A DNA stretch of 61,230 nt, taken from Pseudolabrys sp. Its GTDB lineage: Bacteria; Pseudomonadota; Alphaproteobacteria; Rhizobiales; Xanthobacteraceae. Positions within the stretch are counted from its first letter, which is position 1. Each line of letters begins with the position of its first letter. The translations under genes were made by a program, and so were the position numbers. The notes beneath the pieces are model-generated. The model saw nothing but the letters and a program-made list of their open reading frames with translations. It was not told where the DNA came from and made no database searches. Location: the NCBI GenBank assembly GCA_019635575.1, contig JAHBZF010000005.1:1-61230 (forward strand). Direction: 5' to 3'. Shown in pieces: positions 25,268-34,152 of the stretch.

Positions 25268-26130
25268 GCGTCCACTCCGGCTGCGAATTCAGGGATTTTG
25301 CTGACGCTGCCCCAGGAACAGAACGACAGCGGCTGGAACGGGAACTGCCGCGCACGGTGGGTCGGTTCATCCACCGGCGTGCCTTCGGCGACATAGCTGA
25401 ACAGCACGCCGTCCGGCCCGGCAAAGGTAATGAACATCTGGCCGGATGTGGGGCGGCGGCCGGGCCCGTGGACAATGCGGACCTGCGCCTGCTGCAGGAA
25501 GTAATGCGCCTGCATCAACTGGTTGACGCTCTCGACCGCGTATTCGACGGCGAGGATACCGGTTTTCTGGGACGGGTGCAGCGCAAGGCGGTGATGCGCG
25601 CTGTCGAAGCGGAGATAGGCGGTGTCGCCGGCCCAGTCGCTGACGCGGCCGTTGAACAGCGTGGTCCACAACGTCTCGTCGGCGGTCGCAGCGGGGCCGC
25701 GTAGCGCCACGGCTTCCAGCCCGGTGATGCCGGCGTCGCGCGACGGGAAATAGCGCCAGCCGGAATTGAGCGGCCGCACCACCAGTTCGATCTGATGCCC
25801 GCTCTTGTCGCGGAAGCCGATGAACTGCCGCACCTTGCGTGCCGCGGCCGCTTCGGCGTCGCCGCGCGTGACTTTGAACCCGGCCTTGGTCAGCGCGGCT
25901 TCCGCGTCGTCGAGCGCCTGCGGTGTGCGGACCTCGAACGCTACCGCCTGATTGGACGGATCGTCGGCCACGTACACAAGAGTGTGGTCGCGGAAGTCGG
26001 AGCGGAAGCGCGCGGTGTCGTCGGTTTTTTCAATGAGCTGCAGCCCGAGCACGCGGGTCGCGAAATCGATGGCGGCGGGCAGGTCGCGGGTGCCGAGGCG
26101 GACGTAGCGAAGCTGTTCGATATCGATCAT
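25264..26130 (-). CDS. VOC family paralogue lacking all three metal ligands (probable pseudoenzyme partner)
   Basis: A 288-residue protein collinear with its downstream neighbour without gaps through residue 250. It shares RLGTRDL near the start, the GRRPTSG/GRHPTSS block and SAHHRLALHPS. However the aligned metal ligands are Ala140 (GLEAVALR), Ala194 (GILAVEYAV) and Ser245 (GVLFSYVAE) in place of His, His and Glu. It therefore cannot hold iron in the usual way. Partners of this kind can be structural or regulatory subunits, or bind a ligand without catalysis. The ATG at 26130 is the only good start. It is the first gene of the pair. Confidence 0.87.
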   Translation of the reverse strand: MIDIEQLRYVRLGTRDLPAAIDFATRVLGLQLIEKTDDTARFRSDFRDHTLVYVADDPSNQAVAFEVRTPQALDDAEAALTKAGFKVTRGDAEAAAARKVRQFIGFRDKSGHQIELVVRPLNSGWRYFPSRDAGITGLEAVALRGPAATADETLWTTLFNGRVSDWAGDTAYLRFDSAHHRLALHPSQKTGILAVEYAVESVNQLMQAHYFLQQAQVRIVHGPGRRPTSGQMFITFAGPDGVLFSYVAEGTPVDEPTHRARQFPFQPLSFCSWGSVSKIPEFAAGVDA

Positions 26131-26267
26131 CAGGCATTCATTCGGGACATGGATCGTCAGTGTACGGGAAGCGAAAGCCCGGCGCCACCGCGCCTCTGCT
26201 TGCTCCGACCTGTGGGCTATGGTTCGGTCAGCGAACGGAGCAGGTAACGGATCAGGGCGGCGCGACG

Positions 26268-27629
26268 ATGAATCTACATGCGAAGCTGGCGGAGCGGGCG
26301 GCGGCCGGACGGCCGGTGACCGTGGCGGTGATCGGCGCCGGTAAATTCGGCACCATGTTCCTGAGCCAGGCACGGCTGACCACCGGTCTGCATGTGGTGG
26401 CGGTGGCCGATCTTGATGTCGCGCGAGCGCGGGCGCAACTCGCCACTGCCGGCTGGCCGCAACCGCAATACGCTGCTACCTCGCTTGACGACGCATTGCG
26501 CGGCCGCGCGACGCTGGTGACCGACGATGCGGCGGCGGTGATTGCCTGCCCGGAGATCGAGGTGATCGTCGAGGCCACCGGCGTTCCGACGGCCGGGATC
26601 GCCCATGCTCTCGCGGCGATCAGGCACGGCAAGCATATCGTCATGGTCAATGTGGAGGCCGACGCGCTCGCCGGCCCGCTCTTGGCGCGGCGCGCCAAAG
26701 CGGCGGGCGTCGTTTACAGTCTCGCTTGGGGCGATCAGCCTGCGTTGATCTGCGAGCATGTGGACTGGGCGCGCGCGTGCGGATTCAAGGTGGTCGCCGC
26801 CGGCAAAGGCACACGCTACGAGACGCACTACCATCAGTCCAATCCCGACAATGTCTGGGACATCCTCGACAAATATCTGAACATCGCTGATCGCAAGTCG
26901 ATCAATCCGAAGATGTTCAACAGCTTCGTTGACGGCACTAAATCCGGCATCGAGATGACCGCGGTGTGCAACGCCACCGGGCTGGTGCCGCAGTCGGATG
27001 GCTTGTCGTTTCCGCCGGCCACGCGGTTCGAACTGGCGCAGGTGTGCAAGCCGAAGGCGGACGGCGGCGCGCTGGAGAAGGCGGGCGTGACCGAAGTCAC
27101 GTCATCGGTGTATCGCGATGGCCGCGACGTGCCGCATCACCTCGCGCTCGGCACCTATGTGGTGTTCGAGGGCGAGACCGACTATGCGCGCCGCTGCTTC
27201 GGCGAATATGCGATGCTGCCCGACGACAGCGGAAAATATGCCGCGCTGTACCGGCCGATCCATATGATCGGCCTCGAACTCGGCGTCTCGGTCGCGTCGG
27301 CGGCGTTGCGCGGCGAGGCGACCGGCGCACCGACCGGCTTCCGCTCCGATGTGGTGGCGACGGCCAAGCGTGCGCTGAAAGCCGGCGAGGTGCTCGACGG
27401 CGAAGGCGGTTTCTGCGTCTGGGGCAAGCAGGTTCCCGCCGCGCGCTCATTGCGCGACGGGCTGCTGCCGCTCGGGCTTGCGCATCACGTCACGCTCCAG
27501 CGCGACCTCGCCGAAGGCGAGGCTGTGCGCTGGAGCGATGTCGCGCATGACCCGAATGACAGCGCCGTGCGTTTCCGCCGTGAGATGGAGGCCGCGTTCG
27601 CGCGGCCTAACATGTCAGACGTAAGCTAG
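26268..27629 (+). CDS. NAD(P)-dependent oxidoreductase with C-terminal SAF domain (homoserine dehydrogenase-like)
   Basis: A 453-residue cytosolic protein. VTVAVIGAGKFGTMFLSQ at residue 17 is a Rossmann NAD(P) site, and the next 150 residues resemble the homoserine dehydrogenase N-domain. NMFEQ-type catalytic text is not seen. The last 90 residues (LDGEGGFCVWGKQVPAARS, then LPLGLAHHVTLQRDLAEGE) form an SAF domain like that of sialic acid synthase and FlgA. Genes of this architecture are often annotated as oxidoreductases of unknown substrate near catabolic transporters. It diverges from the VOC pair and may share a pathway. Its stop overlaps the stop of the next, opposite gene at CTAG. Confidence 0.85.
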   Translation: MNLHAKLAERAAAGRPVTVAVIGAGKFGTMFLSQARLTTGLHVVAVADLDVARARAQLATAGWPQPQYAATSLDDALRGRATLVTDDAAAVIACPEIEVIVEATGVPTAGIAHALAAIRHGKHIVMVNVEADALAGPLLARRAKAAGVVYSLAWGDQPALICEHVDWARACGFKVVAAGKGTRYETHYHQSNPDNVWDILDKYLNIADRKSINPKMFNSFVDGTKSGIEMTAVCNATGLVPQSDGLSFPPATRFELAQVCKPKADGGALEKAGVTEVTSSVYRDGRDVPHHLALGTYVVFEGETDYARRCFGEYAMLPDDSGKYAALYRPIHMIGLELGVSVASAALRGEATGAPTGFRSDVVATAKRALKAGEVLDGEGGFCVWGKQVPAARSLRDGLLPLGLAHHVTLQRDLAEGEAVRWSDVAHDPNDSAVRFRREMEAAFARPNMSDVS

Positions 27630-27925
27630 CGGCAACGGCGCACCGCTCGCCATACCGGCCGGCCGGACGGCGTGTAAACCCGATAGCGCTGCGTCCAGCA
27701 ATGGCGGTGGCGACGCCAATGGTGCCCGCGCCAATGATGCTGATGCCGGTAATGCCGGCGATGACGATATTGCACCTGCTCGATCGCGCTGCCGTTTTGC
27801 GCCGCGCCGGCTGCGATTCCGGCGGCTGGTACGCCAGCAAGCACGGTAGCGTGGGCCGGAGCCGGCATGGCCCAGGCAGCGAGGGCTGCAAGCGCCAGAG
27901 CCGGTACGGTCATACGAAATGTCAT
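27626..27925 (-). CDS. Small secreted His/Arg-rich protein of unknown function
   Basis: A 99-residue protein with a Sec signal peptide (MTFRMTVPALALAALAAWAM...AHA). The mature part has an extreme His/Arg run, YRHRRHYRHQHHWRGHHWR, then WTQRYRVYTPSGRPVWRAV and two cysteines. The His clusters could bind metal such as Ni, Cu or Zn in the periplasm, but this is only an inference. GGAGG lies 7 nt before the ATG at 27925. It shares a design with the proteins at 10863 and 22321. Confidence 0.78.
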   Translation of the reverse strand: MTFRMTVPALALAALAAWAMPAPAHATVLAGVPAAGIAAGAAQNGSAIEQVQYRHRRHYRHQHHWRGHHWRRHRHCWTQRYRVYTPSGRPVWRAVRRCR

Positions 27926-28153
27926 TGTTGCATCCTCCACATGTCGCCCTTGAAAAGGACAACGTAGGCGAGCAGTTCGAGTTCCCGGTTGTGTCGGTTT
28001 GTCGCGCGTGTCTGCCGGCGATTATCGTAAACGCGCGTTAGCAGTTTGACCGCGATCGATTTGAGGCTCGGGTAACGCGGGTTTTCTAGCCTCGGCCCTC
28101 CTGCGGTCTCACCGAGTGCCGCACATTGACTGTCGCAAGGACAAGGGCCCGCC

Positions 28154-28402
28154 ATGTACACCGTGGAACGCCGCAAGACGCAGCGTCGTCGTGTCCTCAA
28201 GGGCGCGACAATTGCTTTCAATCACGCCGGAGGAATTCGTTGCATGGTCCGCAACCTGTCCGCCGGCGGCGCCTGTCTCGAACTCGAATACCCGGTCGGG
28301 ATCCCGCGCGAATTCGTGCTGGTAATGGATTCGGATCGCGTGAGCTTCGACAGCCGGGTCGTTTGGACCGGCCCGCACCATATCGGCGTTGCGTTTCAGT
28401 GA
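28154..28402 (+). CDS. PilZ domain protein (c-di-GMP receptor-like)
   Basis: An 82-residue single-domain PilZ protein. RRKTQRRRVLKGATIAF supplies the arginine motif and VRNLSAGGACLEL is the (D/N)xSxxG motif, in which Asn replaces the usual Asp; together they form the cyclic di-GMP site. Free-standing PilZ domains act as small adaptors that report c-di-GMP to motility or exopolysaccharide systems. No such system adjoins it; an acyltransferase gene converges from the right. Confidence 0.88.
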   Translation: MYTVERRKTQRRRVLKGATIAFNHAGGIRCMVRNLSAGGACLELEYPVGIPREFVLVMDSDRVSFDSRVVWTGPHHIGVAFQ

Positions 28403-28414
28403 TCCCGATGCCGC

Positions 28415-29491
28415 CTACGCCTGCGTAGGCATCGACGCCCTGCGTGATGCCAGGGCATCGCTGCGTCCGATATTTCGGCAAATTTTGAGGAGCGGCCGCT
28501 CGACGATGATGTTGAGCGTGAGGCCAGCCAGCACCACGATTCCGCTGGTGGCCGCCACCAGCAGCAGCGGATGAATCGCCGGAACGATGTAGGCCACGGC
28601 CTGTGCGGCGAAGATCACGGTGTTCACCTGCACCAGATAGATCGAGAACGAAGCGTCGCCCAGCCGCTCCAGCGCGCGCTCGATCGGGGTTGAGGTGGTG
28701 CGTTTGCGGCTGATCCAGGCCGCGCCCGCGACGAGGGCGGCTGACGGCAGTCCGAACGCCAAGGCGCGGTTGGTGGGATCGCTGATGATGAGCGTCGCGA
28801 CAGCCGCGGCGGCGGCGAGCAGCATGATCCTGCCGTCGGCATCGTTCGCATTTCGGCCGCGCACGAACACGACGCCGGTCATCACGCCGAAGATGAATTC
28901 CAGGATCAGGGCATCGGTGAAGAAGCCGTAATGGCCGAGCGCCGTGGTGACGCCGGGTATTTGGCCGATGATTGTCAGCGTCGAAAACAACAGCACGATG
29001 TTGCGCCAGACATGCTGGGTCAGCGCCATCAGCAGCGCAACCACCAGATAGAAATACATCTCGTATTCGAGCGACCAGCCGAGGAACACCACCGGCATCT
29101 CGCCATCGGTGAAGGAGATGAAGGCCAGCGATTTCAGGACATGGTGTGGCGTGTACCAGCCCGGCGTGTCGAAAATGTCCGGCAGCAGTATCGCCAGCAG
29201 CGTCACGGCGGCAATCGTGAAGAAGTAGAGCGGTACGATACGCTCCACCCGGCGGCGCAGGAACGTTGCCGGCGCCAGCGGTGTACCGCGCGCGGCATGC
29301 GCCGCGGTGGCGTAGTAGATGATGAAGCCGGAGATGACGAAAAACAGATCGACGCCATGGCCGGCCTGCCACAAGCCGAGCGTCGGCGTGTCCGCAGGAA
29401 CGGTGATGAAGCGCGGCGCGATACCCCAGGCGTGGAACGCCGCAACCGCCAAGGCCGCGGCGAAGCGGAGGATCTGGATGTAAACCAGCAT
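28415..29491 (-). CDS. Acyltransferase 3 family membrane protein (OafA/YrhL type)
   Basis: A 358-residue protein with about ten membrane helices. ILRFAAALAVAAFHAWGI at the start carries the catalytic-type histidine, and HGVDLFFVISGFIIYY is the second family block. These enzymes O-acylate extracellular or envelope glycans such as O-antigen, peptidoglycan or Nod factors. The acceptor is unknown. No fused SGNH domain is present. It stands alone between a PilZ gene and an exporter. Confidence 0.9.
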   Translation of the reverse strand: MLVYIQILRFAAALAVAAFHAWGIAPRFITVPADTPTLGLWQAGHGVDLFFVISGFIIYYATAAHAARGTPLAPATFLRRRVERIVPLYFFTIAAVTLLAILLPDIFDTPGWYTPHHVLKSLAFISFTDGEMPVVFLGWSLEYEMYFYLVVALLMALTQHVWRNIVLLFSTLTIIGQIPGVTTALGHYGFFTDALILEFIFGVMTGVVFVRGRNANDADGRIMLLAAAAAVATLIISDPTNRALAFGLPSAALVAGAAWISRKRTTSTPIERALERLGDASFSIYLVQVNTVIFAAQAVAYIVPAIHPLLLVAATSGIVVLAGLTLNIIVERPLLKICRNIGRSDALASRRASMPTQA

Positions 29492-29646
29492 GGCCCCTGG
29501 TTAAGCCCGAAGCCTGCGAAAGTTCAAATCATGAACGGGGGAGAAGCGGCATGGGAGGGTCGCAAACCAAGCATTGCTGGTGCTGACGATGCGCTGATAC
29601 ATCAACGCGCCGGTTTCGCCGGAATCGAACCCAGGGATATGCGCCA

Positions 29647-31149
29647 TTGCCAAATGGGCTGGATAGCAACCAGAAGCCAGCCTGTTCCGAAGGTGAACCG
29701 CCGCCGCATTTCCTGAGCGTCTTTCCGTCCCTCATGCTGCCGATGTTTCTGGCGGTGGTGGATCAGACCATCATTGCCACGGCGCTGCCGGCGATCGCCG
29801 CCGCGACTGGGGAGGTCGAGCGTGCCTCCTGGGTGGTGGTGTCCTATCTGATCGCCGCGACGGTGGCTGCGCCGATCTATGGGCGCCTCGGCGACTCGTT
29901 CGGCCGGCGCCGGATGATGTATGTCGCGCTCGCTGTCTTCATCGTCGCCTCGGTTCTGTGTGCGATGTCGTCGACCATTCTGTGGCTCACCGCGGCGCGC
30001 GTGCTGCAAGGTCTGGGCGGCGGCGGGTTGATGACGCTGTCACAGGCGCTCATCGGCGAGGCCATTCCGCCGCGCGAGCGGGCGCGCTACCAGGGCTACA
30101 TCGCGACCATTGCGGTGTCCGCCAATTCGTTCGGGCCGGTCGCCGGCGGTTATCTCACCGAGCATTTCGGCTGGCAGTCGATTTTCCTGGTCAACGTGCC
30201 GATCGGTCTCCTCGCGCTTGCGCTGACGATGCGGCTGCCGCAAGCGCGTGGTGAGCGGCTGCCATGGCGCGCCGATCCGGCCGGTTTTGTTCTGTTCACC
30301 ATCTTTGTCGGCACGACGTTGCTTGCGCTCGAACAAGCGCAGCATGCCGATCTGAGCGCGCTGCCGCTCGGCGGCGCGCTGCTCGCAGCCGGCATTGTCT
30401 CGGTGGTGCTGCTGGTGCGGCAGGAAACGCGCACGCCGTCGCCGCTGATTCCGGTTCATCTCCTGCGGCAATCGGCGATCTGGCACTCGGACGCACTCGC
30501 CGCCTGCCATGGCGCCGCGCTGGTCTCGCTCATCACCTTTCTGCCGGTCTATCTCCAGGTCGTGCGCGATATCTCGCCGTCCGAAACCGGTCTGCTGCTG
30601 GTGCCGCTCACCGTCGGGATCGGCACCGGGTCGCTGATCACCGGCCGGTTCGTCAGCCGCACCGGCCGCACGATGATCTTTCCAGTCTTCGGCCTGGTGC
30701 TGCTCACCGGCAGCCTTGTCGGGTTGGCATTCTCGGCTGGTGTTCTGAGCGAGAGGGCTTTCGCCGTCATGCTGCTGTGGATCGGCCTGCTCATGGGGAC
30801 GGTCATGGCGGTGGTGCAGGTGACGGTGCAGAGCGCGGCCGGCAGCCAGAGATTGGGTGAAGCGGCTGCGTCCGTGCAGTTCTCGCGCTCGATCGGTGCG
30901 GCCTTCGGCACGGCGCTCGTCGCCACCGTGCTGTTCGCTTATCTGGCGTTGAAGAATCCGGACGCGGCGCGCGCTTTCGTGGTGATGGTCGAAGGCGGCA
31001 TGGCGGCGGTGTCGAAACTTCCGGCCATCGATTTTGCGACCGTGCAGGCGGACATCGCGGAGGCTTTCCGCGCCGCGTTCCTGTTGATCGCGTGTTTCAC
31101 GGCCTGCGGTTTCTTCCTGGCGCTGACCAATCCGATGCGCCGCATTTGA
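29647..31149 (+). CDS. MFS multidrug efflux transporter, DHA2 (EmrB) family
   Basis: A 500-residue transporter with about fourteen helices. Family blocks are LAVVDQTIIATALPAI (motif D1), GRLGDSFGRRRMM (motif A) and VLQGLGGGGLMTLSQALIGE, followed by AGGYLTEHFGWQSIFLVNVPIG (motif C region). It would expel drugs or toxic compounds by proton antiport, here without an EmrA-like adaptor gene. The start is uncertain: TTG at 29647 has AGGGA 9 nt upstream, while the first ATG at 29734 would cut close to helix one. It converges on ppc. Confidence 0.88.
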   Translation: MPNGLDSNQKPACSEGEPPPHFLSVFPSLMLPMFLAVVDQTIIATALPAIAAATGEVERASWVVVSYLIAATVAAPIYGRLGDSFGRRRMMYVALAVFIVASVLCAMSSTILWLTAARVLQGLGGGGLMTLSQALIGEAIPPRERARYQGYIATIAVSANSFGPVAGGYLTEHFGWQSIFLVNVPIGLLALALTMRLPQARGERLPWRADPAGFVLFTIFVGTTLLALEQAQHADLSALPLGGALLAAGIVSVVLLVRQETRTPSPLIPVHLLRQSAIWHSDALAACHGAALVSLITFLPVYLQVVRDISPSETGLLLVPLTVGIGTGSLITGRFVSRTGRTMIFPVFGLVLLTGSLVGLAFSAGVLSERAFAVMLLWIGLLMGTVMAVVQVTVQSAAGSQRLGEAAASVQFSRSIGAAFGTALVATVLFAYLALKNPDAARAFVVMVEGGMAAVSKLPAIDFATVQADIAEAFRAAFLLIACFTACGFFLALTNPMRRI

Positions 31150-31170
31150 CGGGATTTTCCAGCGTTGCGC

Positions 31171-33945
31171 TCACCCGGTGTTGCGCAGCCCGGCGGCGAT
31201 GCCGTTGATGGTGATGAGGATGCCGCGCTTGGTCTTGTCGTCCTGCTGACCCTGGCGCCAGCGTTGCAGCAATTCGATCTGCAGGTGATTGAGCGCGGCG
31301 ATATAGGGGAAACGGTTGCGGATCGAGCGCGCGAGGCTCGCATTGTCCGGCAGCCGGTCGCTGGAATTGGTGATCTGGTTGACGAACCCGACGGTGCGCA
31401 GCCACTCCGCTTCGATGGCGCCGAAGATGTGCCTCGCCTTGTCCTGATCCTTCGCCAGCCGCGAATAGCGGCGCGCGATCGCGATATCCGCCTTCGCTAG
31501 CACCATGTCCATGTTGGACATCAGGGCGCGGAAGAACGGCCATGTCCGGTACATGGCGCGTAGCATCGCGATAGCGCGGTCGGGATCGGCATCCACGAGC
31601 GCCTGAATGCCGGCGCCCATGCCGAACCAGCCGGGCAGGTTCAGCCGCGCCTGACCCCATGAGAAGCTCCACGGGATCGCGCGTAGATCCTCGATCTTGC
31701 GCGTCAGCTTCCGCGAACTCGGGCGCGAGCCGATATTGAGCTGCGCGATTTCGCTGATCGGTGTCGTGTCGAAGAAGAAATCCTCGAACGCGGGATCGCC
31801 GTAAACAAGATCGCGATAAGCACGGCGGCTTTCCGCCGCGATGGTCCGTGCGGCGTCGAGAAATTCATCGGCCACCGTCTGCTGCTCCGACGGCAGCAGG
31901 CTCGCTTCGATCACCGCCGCGACCAGGGCTTCGAGGTTGCGCCGGCCGATCAGCGGATTGCTGTATTTCGAGGCGATCACTTCGCCTTGCTCGGTGAAGC
32001 GGATTCGCCCGTTCACGGTCCCTGGCGGCTGTGCGAGGATCGCCTGATAACTCGGGCCGCCGCCGCGCGCCACCGTGCCGCCGCGCCCGTGAAAGAGTTG
32101 CAGCGTCAGCCCATCCATCTGCGCGAACAGTTTTGCGAGCGCCAGTGAGGTGATCCGGAGCTGCCAGGTGCTGGCGAAATAGCCGCCATCCTTGTTGCTG
32201 TCGGAATAGCCGAGCATGACTTCCTGTCGGCCGCCGGCGGCGCGCAGCAAATCCAGAATGCCGGGCGTGCCGAGGAAGTCGCGCATGATCGCTTCGGCAT
32301 TCATCAGGTCGGCGATCGTCTCGAACAGCGGGATAACGAGCAGATGAGCCTGTGCGCCCGGATCGCCGAGCGCGCCGGACATCAGCCCGCATTCTTTCTG
32401 CAGCAACAGCACTTCGAGCAGGTCGCTGACCGTTTCGGTGTGGCTGATGATGTAGTTCTGGACCGACTTGGTTCCGAGTTTTTCCCGCAGGTGCCGCGCC
32501 ATCTCGAAGGTTTCGAGTTCGGATCGCGTGGTCTCGGAATAATCGCAGCCAGGCACCCGCAAGGGGCGCGGGTCGCGCAGCAGCGCGACCAGCAAACGTC
32601 GCCGCTCGGATTCGTCGAGCGACCGGTAATCCGGCGCGATCCGTGCTGCCTGCAGCAGTTCCGCGATGCTGGCTTCGTGCCGGTCGGAATTTTGCCGCAG
32701 ATCGACCGTCGCCAGATGAAAGCCGAAAACCGAGACGGCGCGGCGAAGCGGGGCGAGACGGTCGGCGATCAGAAGAGATGCGCGATGGTCGCGCAGCGAC
32801 TGCTCGATCGCCGCCAGATCGGCTTCCAGCTCGGCCGCGCTGGCGTATGGTTGTCCGTGGCCGGACGGCAGGCGCGGCGCCGTCTGTCCGGTCAGATATT
32901 CGAGCGTGGCGGCAAGTCGCGCATAGATGCCGATCAGGGCCCGGCGATAGGGCTGGTCGCCGCGATGCGGGTCGTTGTCGCCGGATTTTTCAGCGAGCGC
33001 CTTGACGGCATCGTTGCAGGCGACCAGCGCGTCCGACATCGATAACTCGAAGCCGAGTTCGTGGACTTCCGCGAGGTAGTGCGAAAGCGCCGTCTCGCTT
33101 TGCCGGTGCAGCGCCTCTTGCAGCGTTGTCGCGTTGACGTTCGGATTGCCGTCGCGGTCGCCGCCGATCCAAGATCCCATCTGGATGAACGTTGCGACGG
33201 TATCGAGACCGAGCTGCTTTTCCAGCGTGCCGAACAAGGTCGGCACCTCGCGCAGGAACGTCGTCTGGTAGTAGTTCAGGACGTTCTCGATCTCGTCTTC
33301 GACCGTCAACCGGGAGACGCGCAGCAGTCGCGTCTGCCACATCTGCACGACCCGCGCCTTGATCTGCTGTCGGTTGTCGTCGAGGTCGCGCGGTACGGTC
33401 AGCGTATCCCGCTCGATCAGCAGCGCGGTGATGCGACGCTCCGCTTCCTGCAGGCTGCGGCGCTGAACCTCGGTCGGATGCGCGGTGAGCACCGGCGAAA
33501 CCAGACTGCGCGAGAGATAGTCGGCGATGTCGGCGGGTGTCTTGCCGCGCTCCTGCAGCCGCGCATGGGTGGCGGCGAGCGTGCCGGGTCGCTCCGGCGA
33601 CCGGTCCGCGCGTTCGTGCGCATCGCGGCGCCGGATGAAGTGCAGATCCTCGGCAACATTGGCCAGATGCGAGAAGTAGCTGAACGCGCGCGCGACCAGA
33701 ACCGCATCCGCAACCGATAGCTGTCGCAACGACTGCCGCAGCTCGTTTTCAGCGTCCACGTTACCGTCGGACTGAAACGCGACGCTCCAGCGCCGGATCG
33801 CTTCGATCCGGTCGAAGATCTCGGCGCCTTCCTGCTCGCGCACCACCTCGCCGAGGATTTGTCCGAGCAGGCGGATGCCCTCGATCAGCGGGCGATCCTT
33901 CTCGATGTCGTCCGCGGCGGGGCGCTGGCCGGCCGGTTGCGTCAT
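31171..33945 (-). CDS. ppc: Phosphoenolpyruvate carboxylase
   Basis: A 924-residue enzyme that adds bicarbonate to PEP to give oxaloacetate and refill the TCA cycle. The catalytic His156 lies in VLTAHPTEVQRR, and the other conserved blocks are MGSWIGGDRDGNPNVN, LGYSDSNKDGG (about residue 580) and FHGRGGTVARGGGP. The C-terminus is GLRNTG, close to the canonical QNTG end. GGAGAA stands 4 nt before the ATG at 33945. A much longer in-frame reading runs back through a tRNA gene and was rejected. It is monocistronic. Confidence 0.97.
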   Translation of the reverse strand: MTQPAGQRPAADDIEKDRPLIEGIRLLGQILGEVVREQEGAEIFDRIEAIRRWSVAFQSDGNVDAENELRQSLRQLSVADAVLVARAFSYFSHLANVAEDLHFIRRRDAHERADRSPERPGTLAATHARLQERGKTPADIADYLSRSLVSPVLTAHPTEVQRRSLQEAERRITALLIERDTLTVPRDLDDNRQQIKARVVQMWQTRLLRVSRLTVEDEIENVLNYYQTTFLREVPTLFGTLEKQLGLDTVATFIQMGSWIGGDRDGNPNVNATTLQEALHRQSETALSHYLAEVHELGFELSMSDALVACNDAVKALAEKSGDNDPHRGDQPYRRALIGIYARLAATLEYLTGQTAPRLPSGHGQPYASAAELEADLAAIEQSLRDHRASLLIADRLAPLRRAVSVFGFHLATVDLRQNSDRHEASIAELLQAARIAPDYRSLDESERRRLLVALLRDPRPLRVPGCDYSETTRSELETFEMARHLREKLGTKSVQNYIISHTETVSDLLEVLLLQKECGLMSGALGDPGAQAHLLVIPLFETIADLMNAEAIMRDFLGTPGILDLLRAAGGRQEVMLGYSDSNKDGGYFASTWQLRITSLALAKLFAQMDGLTLQLFHGRGGTVARGGGPSYQAILAQPPGTVNGRIRFTEQGEVIASKYSNPLIGRRNLEALVAAVIEASLLPSEQQTVADEFLDAARTIAAESRRAYRDLVYGDPAFEDFFFDTTPISEIAQLNIGSRPSSRKLTRKIEDLRAIPWSFSWGQARLNLPGWFGMGAGIQALVDADPDRAIAMLRAMYRTWPFFRALMSNMDMVLAKADIAIARRYSRLAKDQDKARHIFGAIEAEWLRTVGFVNQITNSSDRLPDNASLARSIRNRFPYIAALNHLQIELLQRWRQGQQDDKTKRGILITINGIAAGLRNTG

Positions 33946-34004
33946 CGGGTTCTCCGCGGCGCTGATTGGGGTGGTGTCGCGGAAGCGGCGCGGACGGACG
34001 GTTA

Positions 34005-34089
34005 TGGTGCCCCTGGCCGGACTCGAACCAGCACGTATTGCTACACCTGATTTTGAGTCAGGCGCGTCTACCAATTCCGCCACAGGGGC
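34005..34089 (-). tRNA. tRNA-Leu (CAA)
   Basis: On the minus strand the gene starts GCCCCTG and ends CAGGGGC-A-CCA, so the 7-bp acceptor stem is perfect and CCA is encoded (34005-34007). The anticodon arm is CCTGA-CTCAAAA-TCAGG with anticodon CAA, reading UUG. The variable arm and the T-loop GTTCGAGTC are in place, with a leucine-type long variable region. It lies just upstream of ppc and antisense to the leader of dsbB. Confidence 0.95.
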
Positions 34090-34152
34090 TTGACCGGCGC
34101 GGATCATAGTGGCGCATTGCCTGAGGTCAATCTGCCGATCCGGGAAATTTTC

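Noticed and set aside
24590-25396. Plus-strand open frame of 268 codons opposite the VOC genes
   Set aside because: Antisense shadow; the VOC metal motifs are on the minus strand.
28218-29372. 384-codon minus-strand frame overlapping the acyltransferase gene
   Set aside because: Same-strand alternate frame with Arg/His-rich text; the acyltransferase 3 motifs lie in the other frame.
29590-29646. tRNA-like text (CTGGGTTCGATTCC on the minus strand) before the MFS gene
   Set aside because: The T-arm pairs over only four bases and no acceptor stem, anticodon arm or D arm can be built around it.
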